DNA of 64,000 nucleotides. It comes from Nannobrachium achirus (taxonomy: Eukaryota > Chordata > Actinopteri > Myctophiformes > Myctophidae). This document shows positions 23,080-34,073 of this stretch, one piece after another. Positions within the stretch are counted from its first letter, which is position 1, and each line of letters starts with the position of its first letter. Both the position numbers and the translations under genes were made by a program. The stretch covers positions 58,574,927 through 58,638,926 of the forward strand of contig OY997642.1 in the NCBI GenBank assembly GCA_963921795.1. Reading direction: 5' to 3'. A model generated the notes under the pieces. It ran no database searches and was not told where the DNA came from. It saw only the letters and a list, made by a program, of their open reading frames with translations.

Positions 23080-24230
23080 GTGCAATTCTGGAAAACGCGA
23101 GGATGATGGTACACAAAATAACTGACGCGAGTCGCGAGGAATCTCCTTGTGTTTACATGTAACCTTAAATTCAGCTATTGTCCCCAAGCATGTTATTATA
23201 ATAATTTCGCGAGCGCTTAATTTTTTATGCAACCATTCATTTATCAACCACTTTCAACGTGGCATATCCCCTATTTTTGGGGATGTCATTATAGGTGAAC
23301 ATTTTCAACGCATAGGTTGCTTAACACCTACAGGAGTTAATCAGATAATTAATCAGATATCAGATAATGGTCTATTGATATGCATGCAGGCTCGTCCCTT
23401 TATTAAATCAATCTGCTGTGAAACTAAACGTTGTGGAGGTGTGAACTTGGGGGTCGATGCACACCTGTGCTGTGCGCGTGAGAGGCGCGACACTGGTCAG
23501 AAAAGATACGGGACGCCATGTAGGGGCGTGACAGGACCAATGCAACACTCGGAGATCTGCGAGGCCCCTCGTTGCGAAGGTGGCAGAGCAAGGTCCTTTT
23601 TGCATGGTAACGCGACAGGAAACAGGAAAAGGATTGGCCAAGCGACGCGCTGAGAGCTTTTCTGCTATTTTAGAGTGTGGTAGCAATATACTGTCAATAT
23701 ATATATGTATTATTGTGTATTTGTCAATCTTATTATATGCTAGCTCACCATTTTCCACAACAATTTAACTTTAAAGACTTGACAGCAGATGTTCATCTTA
23801 ACTGCTCTGACGGATGCTTACTCCTACCTCGCCAGTCAGCATAATCTATATAGTCATCTATAGTCATAATATATGGAAGACTTCTGTAAACACCAAACTT
23901 TCCTAATGTATGACTCTGTCCACTAACCACGTCTCCAGTTTTTTGTGTTCTCTTGTTTATATAAAGAGGGCACAGGCTTGCAATCCGGAGCTGCATGTGC
24001 ATGTTGCAGCCTCCAAGAGCTCTTGTTTTTTTGTATAATAAATTCATTGTTTCATTCCACTCTACCCTTATTGGAATATCATTTTATACTGAAGTAAGGT
24101 TTATAATTTCCATCATTAGAGGCTATGGCAGGGCGTATGGTAAGTTATTTCTTGCCACCCGCTATGTGACTATGTCTTTCTGAAATTACGCCTCCGACAG
24201 GGGAGCGTTTCGCTGTTACTATGTGTCATC
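23080..24230. other. Non-coding interval
   Basis: An open frame at 23147-23653 has no recognisable domain and crosses low-complexity sequence; I do not call it. No other gene is seen. Confidence 0.45.
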
Positions 24231-24235
24231 TGTTC

Positions 24236-24310
24236 GATACCCAACTCTAACCCTTACCCTAACCCTAACCTCCGTGGGGTGAGTCGCTAACCCTTCCGAC
24301 GCTCCTTTGT
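24236..24310. repeat. Short CCCTAA-type core
   Basis: AACCCTTACCCTAACCCTAACC lies in a small block bounded by CCTCCGACAG-type words on both sides (24189 and 24345). This resembles the telomere-word MITEs elsewhere in the window. Confidence 0.45.
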
Positions 24311-24397
24311 CGAATGGACGGTCGGCCGAAAGAGCGATATTTCCCCCTCCGACAGTGGCATACACACAGATGACTTCTCCTCAGCAGCCGTCAGCAG

Positions 24398-25030
24398 ATA
24401 TCTGTTTAGTTTTAGTCTTTTGAATGATGTTCCATGTAGTTTTATAGTCACATTTTAGTCATTTGAAATGTTTTAGGCTTAGTCTAGTTGACTAAATATC
24501 ATCAGAGTTGATTTTGGCGACTAAATCAATGACGAAAAATGTTTGTCGACTGTGTTTTTTTCACTGACGAAAACTAAATTAAAAACTAAGCTGCGATGAC
24601 TTAAACTAAGACTAAATATATTGACAATTTTGTCAACAAAATAAAAACTAGACTAAAAGGTTAGGGAGGGACTAGTGGAGAAGAGAGTCATTTTATGTTT
24701 GGTTGCTCTCAGGTGTTGCGTGCTGAAAATAGCAGATCTACAAGCTCACAATGTGTCGCAGCACGACACATTGTGATCTGCTATTTTCAGCACGCAACCA
24801 AGTTTTAAATCAGTCATTACAATGCCATCAAGGCCTGCCAAAATATATTTTAGTTGACTAAATAAACTGTAGATTTAGTCGCCTATAAAATCTTATGATA
24901 TTTAGTCGACTAAATTTAGACAAAAACTAATACTTTTCAAGCGACTAAATTATGACTAAAACTAAATGACATTTTATTCAAAAGACTATGACTAAAACTA
25001 AATCAAAATTTGCAGTCAAAAACAACACTG
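24398..25030. mobile_element. hAT-type foldback MITE with nested hairpin element
   Basis: The right end is the inverse of CAGTGTTGTTTTTGACTGC. The two halves (TTTAGTTTTAGTC; GACTAAAACTAAA) are inverted. A nested piece at about 24660-24835 carries the hairpin at 24721-24792. The left end is truncated. Confidence 0.65.
24721..24792. repeat. Hairpin module
   Basis: TGCTGAAAATAGCAGAT at the left is mirrored by ATCTGCTATTTTCAGCA at the right. The middle is a GTGTCG/CGACAC stem. Confidence 0.88.
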
Positions 25031-25059
25031 AATATCATATGGTTTTAGTCAACTAAATC

Positions 25060-25722
25060 TGAGTAAGATGTATGCATGTTGGCAGGTCGCGATGGCATCG
25101 CCTGATTTATACTGCATGGCAAGAATAGCAGATCTACAAGCTCTCAAACACATTGTTTTTCCGATGCATGACTCAAGCACACAGCCAAGCATAAAATGAC
25201 TTGTCTTTTAGTTCTACTGGATCTCTACTTCACTGGTCACTCCCTAACATTTTAGTCTAGTTACGTGTGCCTGCAGAGCGTGCAAATACTGCGCTCGGCT
25301 GCATAATATGTAGGTTGGTAGGTATGTAGCTGTGTGTGTTTAAGCCCGAAGCCCAGGAACCAGCATTTCTTGCAATATATAGGCCTGAAGTTGTTAATGT
25401 ATGTTTTGTAATAATAATCAATCTACAAAGTAACTAGTGACTAAAGTTTTCAGCTAATTGTATTGGAGTAAAATTGTACATGAGTACACTTGAGTAAATG
25501 CACTTAGTTACTCTCCCCCACTGGGTTCAAGACAGAGTGCAGCTTGAAGTGGTCGGGACAGAAAGCATGTGGTCGTACGCTGCAGTCAACCAGAGTAAAC
25601 ACTGTTATTGTGTTTGTTGCTCACGAGTCCAATTGATTCGTTACGGTGGATTTCTTTTCTTCTTTTTTTTGCAGTGTAAAACGGGGTTGATGAGAGACAT
25701 GAGGTGATTAACGAGGGCACGC

Positions 25723-25725
<3 letters not shown>
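25060..25725. other. Non-coding interval with a half hairpin
   Basis: A half copy of the hairpin module (ATAGCAGATCTACAAGCTC) lies at 25124-25145. No gene. Confidence 0.45.
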
Positions 25726-25801
<76 letters not shown>

Positions 25802-25838
25802 GAGCCCTCCAGCAATGATGTGGATTATTGCGAATCTG

Positions 25839-25895
<57 letters not shown>

Positions 25896-25904
25896 GTGCG
25901 TGTG

Positions 25905-25948
<44 letters not shown>

Positions 25949-25955
25949 TGTGTGT
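25725..25955. repeat. (AC)n followed by (GT)n/(GTGC)n
   Basis: Two opposed dinucleotide arrays 45 bases apart (AC at 25729-25797; GT then GTGC at 25842-25950). They can pair with each other. Confidence 0.95.
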
Positions 25956-26089
25956 ACAGATGGAGAGGTGAATTAGTGCTATGAAGATGGATAAGACATT
26001 ATGTCCTTCTCACCCCTCCCCCTCCCTCTCCAACACCCTCTCTGTCTGTCTGTCTCTTCAGTTACGTACCCCCTTTTTTCCCCATTCAA

Positions 26090-26420
26090 TTCAATGGGGA
26101 AAATTAATTCACAAATTGTGGCCATATATGGGGATCTCTGTGTCAGTCCTTGTCCCTTTTATGCCCATATATGGAGATCCCTGATGTCATCAATATTAAG
26201 CCCAGAATCTTGGAATGCCCATATATGGAACATACTGGTTCAATCGGCATTTTCCCATTCGAGTCAATGGTGAAAAATTAGCTAGGTCTACCAGTATCAG
26301 CATGGGTGTCTCGTGTGGTCTATATGATGTCAAACATTGATGTCAGTCATCTCCATATTTGAGAAAGGTTTTTGCATTTTCCGATTCAAGTCAATGGAGA
26401 AAATGAATTCACAAATAAAT
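26090..26420. repeat. CCATATATGGAGATC-type degenerate repeats
   Basis: Several copies of (C)CATATATGG followed by GATCTCTGTG/CCCTGATGTCATCA. Similar phrases recur at 15940, 27225, 32860-33060 and 41980-42160. Confidence 0.55.
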
Positions 26421-26744
26421 TGGTTGTTGGTATTGATTTGTAAATTGTGTACCATTTTTGTATAGTGTCAAATGAATGAAGAGATGACATTTTAATCGTG
26501 TTTGTTTTCACTCTGCATGTTCCATAACAAAACCTTTGTTTGTTCTCACCTTATTAAAACATTTAACAACTGATCCATCATGTTCTGCCATGATGACACC
26601 AAACTAATATCTCTGTTTACACTTTAGTAAACAATAGGCTATATGCACCGTAGCCATATTGGAGAGAAGTTGGGTCGCTTCTCACTTCCTTCAAAGGTGT
26701 TACCAATGATACTAATCAAGGCTCTGTTCCATTTCATGTAGTAC

Positions 26745-26860
26745 AGTGGTTCTCAAACCTGTTGATTTCAAGGACCCCCAGAACTCTGAGTTACACACCA
26801 TTTTAAGAGGTCATTTAGAACCCCAAGGAACCACTTTGAAGCCCACTGGTGTAGCAGAGT
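26745..26860. mobile_element. Short hAT (Charlie-like) MITE
   Basis: CAGTGGTTCTCAAACCTG at the left and CCCACTGGTG at the right. The body is a typical AGGACCCCCAG phrase. Confidence 0.65.
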
Positions 26861-26974
26861 GTTTCCAGTGAGCCAACATACAACATACACCCTGACTCTG
26901 TTTGACCTGAATGGAACAGAGCCTTCATTAGTATCTATCTTTTCTTGGTGTCTCTCTACTGCCACAACAGGACC

Positions 26975-27150
26975 AGTCACGTGCACACATAGACATCAAA
27001 GGGGGCTTGAGCCCCTGTCCTTTTATCCGTCTGTAAAAAGTGCCCTCTCCAGACCATGAATGTTGTTTTTACTATGGTGACAGAAATGGAAAATGCCCCC
27101 CTTTTCATGCCACATACCTGAGGGCAGCATTAAAGATTGTTGTTGCGACC
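26975..27150. mobile_element. Partial ACGTGC-end MITE
   Basis: CACGTGCACACATAGACATC through CCTGAGGGCAGCATTAA matches the left half of the element at 45470-45878. Confidence 0.75.
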
Positions 27151-27533
27151 GTATGTCCCTTCTTGGCTGTAAAGTGCTTGGCTGTGACATCTCACTGATG
27201 TCACGATAAGTCAGCTATGTCCATATGGAGTTCTACATTAGACTGATGTCAGCACCAGATGTCTTTGCTGGCTCCATACATGGAGTTAAAGATCGTCCTG
27301 GTCCAAATATGGAGATGCGTATGACATCACGCCATCCTATCATCTCAGATTATTATGTATATATCCAGTCAATTTATGTTTTGTCAGAGAGACAACCATT
27401 GAACCTATACTTTGTCTTGTCTTATTTCTTTGTGGATTGTTCTGTGTCCATGGGAATAAGATTTGAGTCTATTTAAAAGACAGTATATCCAATAAGCTTA
27501 AGGACAGCAGAGAGAGAACCTTGATCCGTTGCG

Positions 27534-28421
27534 ATGGACTTCGTCCTCAGCGGTACGGCTGCGTGCGGCGCGTGCCTGTTCACCAACCCGCTGGAGGTGG
27601 TGAAGACACGCATGCAGCTGCAGGGCGAACTCAAAAGCCCGGGCACGTACCCCGTCCACTACAGGAACGTCTTCCACGCCTTCTACACCATCGGAAGGGT
27701 GGAGGGACTGAGCGGCTTGCAGAAGGGCCTGGTGCCCGGACTCGTGTACCAGTTCTTCATGAACGGAGCGAGGCTGGGCGCCTTTTCGATATTGGAATCC
27801 CGCGGGTACACCCACACCGACGGGAGGGTCAGCGCCGCCAAAAGCATCCTGGCGGGGGCGGCTGCCGGGGCCGTGGGTGCCGTGGTTGGCAGTCCCCTGT
27901 ATTTGGTGAAGACCCATCTTCAGAGCCAGGCGACCGAGTCCATCGCAGTCGGACACCAGTATAAACACCAGGGAATGGTCCACGCTCTGGTGGCCATCCA
28001 CAGGGAACACGGCGTCCTGGGACTGTGGAGGGGCGCCACCGCCGCCGTGCCCAGGGTCAGCGTGGGCTCGGCGGCTCAGCTCTCCACGTTCGCCGCCTCC
28101 AAGGAGCTCCTGATTGACCTGCAGGTGTTTCCAAGAGACAGCTGGCTCGTGGCGTTGGGCGCAAGCATGGTCAGCAGCGTGGTCGTGGTGCTGGCTATGA
28201 CGCCCTTTGATGTGTTGAGCACGCGACTCTATAACCAGCCTGTGGGCAGCGGTCAACTCTACAGAGGATTCTTTGACTGTTTCTCAAAAACACTGAAGAA
28301 GGAGGGCTTGACGGGACTCTATAAAGGCTTGGGAGCCTCCTATTTCCGCGTGGGTCCACACGTCATTCTGTCTTTGCTCTTCTGGGACGAACTGCGAAAG
28401 CTCTACAAGCAGTACAAATAG
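27534..28421 (+). CDS. Intronless SLC25A34/35-like mitochondrial carrier
   Basis: Inner mitochondrial membrane solute carrier, 295 residues, the normal length for the family. Three tandem repeats of two membrane helices are visible, each opened by the carrier signature: PLEVVKTR (about residue 19), the subgroup-typical PLYLVKTH (about 120) and PFDVLSTR (about 224). GLQKGL, GLWRGA and GLYKGL end each matrix helix. The N-terminus [20 protein letters not shown] is closest to SLC25A35, while DSWLVAL and [14 protein letters not shown] resemble SLC25A34, so I leave the member open. Transported substrate is not established. The mammalian genes have several exons; this frame is single-exon, GC-rich and intact, so a retrogene is likely. 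TATTTAAA about 65 bases upstream may act as a TATA box. The ATG used matches the family start exactly. Confidence 0.94.
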   Translation: MDFVLSGTAACGACLFTNPLEVVKTRMQLQGELKSPGTYPVHYRNVFHAFYTIGRVEGLSGLQKGLVPGLVYQFFMNGARLGAFSILESRGYTHTDGRVSAAKSILAGAAAGAVGAVVGSPLYLVKTHLQSQATESIAVGHQYKHQGMVHALVAIHREHGVLGLWRGATAAVPRVSVGSAAQLSTFAASKELLIDLQVFPRDSWLVALGASMVSSVVVVLAMTPFDVLSTRLYNQPVGSGQLYRGFFDCFSKTLKKEGLTGLYKGLGASYFRVGPHVILSLLFWDELRKLYKQYK

Positions 28422-28514
28422 CACCAGAGGGACGAAGTTGAACATGAAATGGATTACACTTGACTCATCGGATGCCGTGGACGAGGTTGGGCAGTGACTC
28501 TTTGAGGTCCCGTG

Positions 28515-28590
28515 TGTCCGGGTAGCTCAGTCGGGAGAGCTCTCGCCTTTGGACCACAAGGTCATGGGTTCGATCCCGGGCACCACCACC
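28515..28590 (+). mobile_element. tRNA-Lys-like SINE head
   Basis: GGTAGCTCAGTCGGGAGAGC and GGTTCGATCCC sit at tRNA spacing. The acceptor arm and half of the T stem do not pair and the anticodon arm is broken, so it is a SINE head or tRNA relic rather than a tRNA gene. Confidence 0.6.
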
Positions 28591-29163
28591 TCAGTGTATG
28601 AGTAGCGCGGCTAGGGTGCGTCAAGTCGTGCGGCAAGTACTGGGAGCTGATGGTAGGTGTGGCGCTCCACCTCAGCAATACATCTCCTAGCGCATTATAC
28701 CGGGGACAGACTCCCGCGCGTTACCGGCTGATACCGACATTAAGCCACTCCTGACCAACTTTTGCCGTCGGCGAGTTTGAAGAATGTGATAGGGTTTTAT
28801 ATTAAACCTTAGCTTGCTGTCTGTGGCAGCCACGGCTGATGAGAAAAACTCAAATTCCCACAATGCAACGGGAGATAACTCAATCAGGAAATCTGGTTTT
28901 CCATACAGGCCAGTGTTGATGAGATTCACAAAAGTGGATTTATCTCGCAATCTAACTCCAGATCACGCTCATGTTTCAAACAAGCCCTTCTCTACCGACC
29001 ATTTACAAAAGCACTGATGGCCGCGATTGTAATTTCTCTGTCCTGGGTGAAAGAAAATACGATCAATACGGAAAAACAGAAAAACTCAGATTACATCTTT
29101 TACTTCTGTGTTGACTAAAACTGGAGGATTGATTTGGGGGTTTGACTTGCAAAGTACTCTGTG

Positions 29164-29240
29164 ATAATGTCTCTCCTCTCCTCTCCTCTCCTCTCTCCTC
29201 TCCTCTCCTCTCCTCTCCTCTCCTCTCCTCTCCTCTCCTC
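29164..29240. repeat. (CCTCT)n pentanucleotide array
   Basis: About 15 units with one phase slip. A second array of the same unit lies at 32088-32170. Confidence 0.95.
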
Positions 29241-29424
29241 CAGAACAACACATCGATATTAATTACGCCGGGTCGTTTATTCCTGCTAACGAGGAGGAAG
29301 ATGGTCCTGATTAACGACCGTCAGAAAGATTATCAGCTCCTGATTGGCGCTGAAGACTTTGTTATACTGCCGCCCTACCCTTTTATTAGCGATCACAGTG
29401 CATCCTCAACCCATTACACAGGAA

Positions 29425-29764
29425 CAGGGACGTGCAGAGAATGTTAGAGAGGCAGGGGCTGACATTTCTAAAAGGGCCTTTTGGTGAAAATATCCAAAAT
29501 AGCAGACCTCACAACGCTCACAACGCGTTGTGAGATTGGAGGTCTGCTATTTTCGATGCTTGATTGATTGACAGAGAGGGCAATTCTTTCAACATAAGAC
29601 GCTGCATTCAAGTTCAGGGGAGTTTGGATAAGGCAATTCTCTTGAATGCTGCCTTCAGGTATGGCATGGAAAGAGGGCGTTTTCATTTCTTTCACCATGG
29701 TAAAAACTGCATTCATGTTCTGGAGAGGGCACTTTTTACGGGTGGATGAAAGGGCACGTGCCTG
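29425..29764. mobile_element. ACGTGC-end hAT-type MITE, complete copy
   Basis: Starts CAGGGACGTGCAGAGAATG and ends GGGCACGTGCCTG. Flanks CACAGGAA (29417-29424) and CACAGTAA (29765-29772) are an 8-base duplication with one difference. A hairpin lies at 29497-29553. Confidence 0.85.
29497..29553. repeat. Hairpin module
   Basis: AAAATAGCAGACCTC is mirrored by GAGGTCTGCTATTTT around an ACAACGCG/CGCGTTGT core. Confidence 0.85.
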
Positions 29765-30177
29765 CACAGTAATATCTATTCATCTTACAAGACAGAAACT
29801 CTCTCTGTCCGTCTGTCTGTCTGTCCGTCCATCCATCCGTCCGTCAGTCCATCCAACTCAAATTGCATACAGGCGTTGGGCCATTGGCATATGCAAATCA
29901 AATCAAATCAAACTTTATTTATAAAGCACATTAACAACAACTGAAATTGTCCAAAGTGCACGTACAACAGAACACAAAACCATCACCAACAATAATGTAA
30001 ACAAAGACAAGGTTAAAAACAATAAAGACAAAATTACACGTCAGAAACAGCAAACAGATCAGACATGAGTTTAAGTGTGACTAAAAGCTATAAAGAATAA
30101 AAGTGTGCTTTAAGCCGGGATCTAAAAGTCTCAATGGAGTTTGCACTTCTAATAGAGAAGGGCAAGCTGTTCCAGAG

Positions 30178-30795
30178 CCACACCAAATGATGGGCCCTGG
30201 GTACAAGGATTCACTGTGGGCCCCCCATGAATGTTCTTCATAGGGGGAGGGGGTTTACCCCTTTTAGACTGGGAACGCATTATTTTGTGCTTTAACTATT
30301 GAACATTTGCAGATATACAAGCTTGTAGATCTGCCATTTTTGAAAAATCTATGTTTCTATGTCAGTGGTGCTCAAACTTTTTCATGAGAAGGACCTCCAA
30401 AATGAAATGAAAATTTGTTCCAGGGACCCCCCAGAAGCCAGGTTTTACAAATGTTTGCCTAAACTAGACCAGGTCAACCTGGTTGTGCCAGACCCCCTGT
30501 CTGTCATCATCATTTATGACATCATGCCTTTTGTAGGCATGTCATCATCATGTCATCATCATATATACCCTTTATATAGAAAACCCGGACAGACCGACAT
30601 TTGCTTATGTAGGCCTACCCATTTCATGGGTCTGGCAAAAATATGTATATTCCAAGACTTGCACACATTTTCAAAAATTGCAGATCTATAAGCTTGTATA
30701 TCTGTTATTTTTAATAGCTAATATAACATAATTCCAGGCCTATCCAGATCCACCTTGGGCCCTAGTAACCCAGTCCCATTTCCCCCCCCCCTTGT
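30178..30795. mobile_element. hAT-type MITE nest inside the LINE
   Basis: CACACCAAATGATGGGCCCT at the left and CTTGTGATGCCCCTG at the right match the complete small element at 48036-48224. It has been expanded by a second hAT piece (CAGTGGTGCTCAAAC at 30364) and by the 180-base segment at 30459-30638. Two small hairpins lie at 30303-30343 and 30670-30713. Confidence 0.65.
30459..30638. repeat. 180-bp near-identical inverted repeat, left copy
   Basis: By eye it matches the reverse complement of 33344-33523 with no indels, from AACTAGACCAGGTC to GGGTCTGGCAA. Confidence 0.88.
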
Positions 30796-31232
30796 GATGC
30801 CCCTGGGTGGCTGAGGCAAAGGCGCGGTCTCCCCTACTTCTCAGCCCCTTGGGCCTATTTGGAACTTCTAAGAGCTGCTGGTTGGCTGACCTCAGTGCTC
30901 TGGTTGGGACGTAGGGTTCCACAAGTTCTGACAGGTATAAGGGGGCCAGGCTGTGCAGGGATTTGTAAGTGAATAAAAGAATCTTAAAAATCAATTCTAA
31001 AATTGACAGGGAGCCAGTGCAGTGCAGTGCCGCTAAAATTAGGGTTATGTGCTTCTGCTTTTTTGTGCCAGTATAAGAAGGCAAGCAGCCACGTTCTGCA
31101 CTAGCTGCAGGCGCCGGAGTGAGGACTGATCAATGCCGGAGAGGAGAGAGTTGCAGTAGTCCAATCTAGAAGATATAAAAGCATGGATTGCCATCTCCAG
31201 CTGTTTTGGTGGGAGGTATGCAGGGAGTGAGG

Positions 31233-31500
31233 GACGTGCAGAGAATGTTAGAGAGGCTGATTTCTGAAAGGGAACTTTTGGTGAAAATATCGTCGCGCTG
31301 CGACGCGTTGTGAGCTTGGAGGTCGGCTATTTTCGGTGCTTGATACCACACTGAACTAAGCATTATCAAGTCAATACATGGAAAGAGGGCGTTTGCATTT
31401 CTTTCACCATAGTAAAAAGCTGCATTCATGGTCTGGAGAGTGCACTTTTTGAGCAGGGCCTGAAGCCCTCTTTGATGTCTATGTGTGCACGTGCCTGGTG
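31233..31500. mobile_element. Partial ACGTGC-end MITE
   Basis: GGGACGTGCAGAGAATGTTA through GCACGTGCCTGGTG. The internal hairpin has only its right arm, and the middle is shortened relative to 29425-29764. Confidence 0.7.
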
Positions 31501-31534
31501 AGGAAGTTGTGATGGCCCGAATGTGGTAAAATCT

Positions 31535-31740
31535 CGATGTTTCCATTAGTCCGACTAAGGGTCAGGGTTAGGTTTTAAGGTTAGGTTTAGGCATAGTTTT
31601 ACCAAGGTTACGGTAAGGGTTATAGGGTTAGGTTTAGAAATAGTACATTCACCAGGTTAACATTCACCAGCGTTGACAGGTTAGCATTCACCAGGTTAGC
31701 ATTCACCAGCGTCGGACGAATATGTAGTCGAACTATCATT
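31535..31740. mobile_element. MITE with GGGTTAGG-type core
   Basis: AGTCCGAC at the left and GTCGGACGAA at the right bound a core of GGTTAGGTTTAGGCATAG and repeated GGTTAGCATTCACCAG. The same core words are seen in four other elements of the window. Confidence 0.55.
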
Positions 31741-32087
31741 ATCGTCACTACCGTAATAACACTACGCTCCCCCGAATGTAGCTTTCTGCTCCCTCTGAGA
31801 ATGAATAAATTAAACCAGTAGTTCTCATAAACTCTTACAGGACCCACCCAACTTGATATCTCATGTAATGTAATACATGTTGCACCATTCTCCCTCATTA
31901 GCTGCCAATAACATTGTTTGCTGTCATTTGGAGATGACAGACTCCCGGAGGCCGCCGCAAACCCAGTAAACCCTATTACACATGAAGCTATCATGGGAGG
32001 TAATGGAATTAGCATTATAGCTGATTCAACATCTCTCTCTCTCTCCATCTCTGACTATCCGTTTAGTGGCCCTGGAATCCAGCAAGG

Positions 32088-32170
32088 CCTCCTCTCCTCT
32101 CCTCTCCTCTCCTCTCCTCTCCTCTCCTCTCCTCTCCTCTCCTCTCCTCTCCTCTCCTCTCCTCTCCTCT
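32088..32170. repeat. (CCTCT)n array
   Basis: About 16 near-perfect CCTCT units. Confidence 0.95.
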
Positions 32171-32319
32171 CACACACAGTTGCGTGTGTGTGCGTGCGTA
32201 CGTGTGTGCGTGCGTGCGTGTGTGGCTGTATGTAAAACAGCTATATGAGCGGACACCCCTCTCTCCTCCCGTACCCCAATCGATGCCGGTCGCCATGGTT
32301 ACAATACCTCTGAGAGTTG

Positions 32320-32404
<85 letters not shown>
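32320..32404. repeat. (GT)n microsatellite
   Basis: About 42 GT units. Confidence 0.97.
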
Positions 32405-32405
<1 letters not shown>

Positions 32406-32804
32406 ACTGTAGCCATTGTGTTGTTTATTTAGCTTTGTTCCACTGCCAGAGACAACAGAAATATACTCACAGTACCAAATAAAGGTACCATGCAGATCTG
32501 TCGAAAACTGCCGATCTACAAGCTCACAAACACGCCCGGTCGGTAATTTTTCAATTGGTCGACTTTGACCAAGTCCATGCACTGCAGCAGGACTGTCTGT
32601 GTGACTAGACACTGCTGCTTCTACTGCCTGACTGGTATTCTTTTTTTTTTTATGTATGTTTCCTGACCTCAATTACACACAAAAAAAACTGTGAACTCAA
32701 CATTCTGTGAACTGTGAACTCAACATTCACTGTAATCTGTCGTTTTTTGAAGCGGTGAAAACCGCTTCCTATGAGTGGCTTTGTGTGTCCCACGCCCATG
32801 GTCA

Positions 32805-33080
32805 TTTCAGTCCAGAATGAACAGGTTTTTTCAAAAACAGAATGTCCGTTTAATTACCATATATGGTGATCTCAGTCCAGAATGAACAGGGTTTTTCAAA
32901 AACACAATGTATGTCACCTCATGTCCATATATGGTCACTCCAGGCCAGAATGAACAGGTTTTTTCTGTCCCGTACGTCCAGAATATCAGTCCAGAATGAA
33001 TAGGCTTTTTCAAAAAGCAAAATGCGTGTCCCATGTCCATATATGGCCATTTCAGTTCAGAATGAACAGGTTTTATCTGT
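32805..33080. repeat. Minisatellite with period near 65-70 bases
   Basis: Four or five units of the type CCAGAATGAACAGG-TTTTTTC-AAAAACACAATG-TCCATATATGG. Translation gives repeated KPVHSGL-like peptides that are an artefact of the period. Confidence 0.75.
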
Positions 33081-33082
33081 CC

Positions 33083-33160
33083 CGTCCGTCCGTCCGTCCG
33101 TCCGTCCGTCCGTCCGTACGTACGTACGTACGTACGTCCGTCCATACGTACGTATGTGTG
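33083..33160. repeat. (CCGT)n/(ACGT)n microsatellite
   Basis: Tandem CCGT units change into TACG units and back. Confidence 0.92.
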
Positions 33161-33343
33161 TAGTGTCCGTCCCGGTCTGATGATTGGATACTTTGAGGAT
33201 TGGTCAAGCTTCACATGACAATTCGGCCCTCCAGATATAATTATTCATTCATTCAGAATATAAAGAATGTATAGATCACAGAGTTCATAACTCTAGAACA
33301 CATAGAATAAAAGTTCACCGCATCACTTCGAACCGAGGTTTGA

Positions 33344-33523
33344 TTGCCAGACCCATGAAATGGGTAGGCCTACATAAGCAAATGTCGGTCTGTCCGGGTT
33401 TTCTATATAAAGGGTATATATGATGATGACATGATGATGACATGCCTACAAAAGGCATGATGTCATAAATGATGATGACAGACAGGGGGTCTGGCACAAC
33501 CAGGTTGACCTGGTCTAGTTTTT
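33344..33523. repeat. 180-bp near-identical inverted repeat, right copy
   Basis: Reverse complement of 30459-30638. The 2.7 kb between the arms includes two microsatellites and a minisatellite. Confidence 0.88.
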
Positions 33524-33658
33524 TAATTACTAGGCTCAGAAAAGTGAGTTCATTGGCCTCTGGAGTACGTATCATCGTCCAGGGGAGGATGTGGTTGGTT
33601 GTATCATCTTTGCTGTATCACCGGAGCTTTTCAACATCACATCACTGCTCCATACATA

Positions 33659-34041
33659 CAGGGGCGTCAATTGGGTATGGCAAGGGGTATGCAGCTGCCA
33701 TATACCCTGGGTCCAGGGGGGAGAATACATAAATCCATGAATGTCTCATTGTCTATCTGCTGGTTATGTTGTTAAATTACATTAAAATAACTACAAATGC
33801 AAAATTTAACAAGGTATTATAATTATATTCTCCACACTTGTATTATCCCCATCTTGACAGAATGGTATATTCCCAGGTTCCGCAGGCCAGCTGCACAGGT
33901 GCAATTGGGCTTGCAAAGCTGGTGTCATACTGGGATGCCCCTCCCCCGGCAGCCATTTTGAGAGGGTCGGGGGATATATACTGGCTATAGTAGCAGGGCT
34001 TGAAGTTAACTTTTTGAGGCACAGTGTCATCTGGACAGTCT

Positions 34042-34073
<32 letters not shown>

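Larger units (their letters stand above)
29893..31170 (-). mobile_element. L2-like LINE fragment, interrupted by a nested MITE
   Basis: The minus strand encodes the C-terminal part of a fish L2-type ORF: IDQSSLRRLQLVQN, FKILLFTYKSLHSLAPLYLS, GLRSRGDRAFA, then after the insertion LWNSLPFSIRSANSIETF and HFYSL. The 3' end runs into AATC/ATTTG repeats. The segment at about 30178-30795 is an inserted hAT-type element. No intact reverse transcriptase. Confidence 0.8.

Noticed and set aside
23147-23653. A 168-codon plus-strand frame
   Set aside because: No domain, unusual composition, no splice or homology support.
28515-28590. Functional tRNA-Lys gene
   Set aside because: A- and B-box words are present, but the acceptor, T and anticodon stems do not pair; better a SINE head. 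The same reasoning applies at 11641-11719, 15563-15640 and 15750-15821.
32831-33214. A 127-codon frame with KPVHSGL-like repeats
   Set aside because: The period equals that of the minisatellite at 32805-33080; no protein signature.
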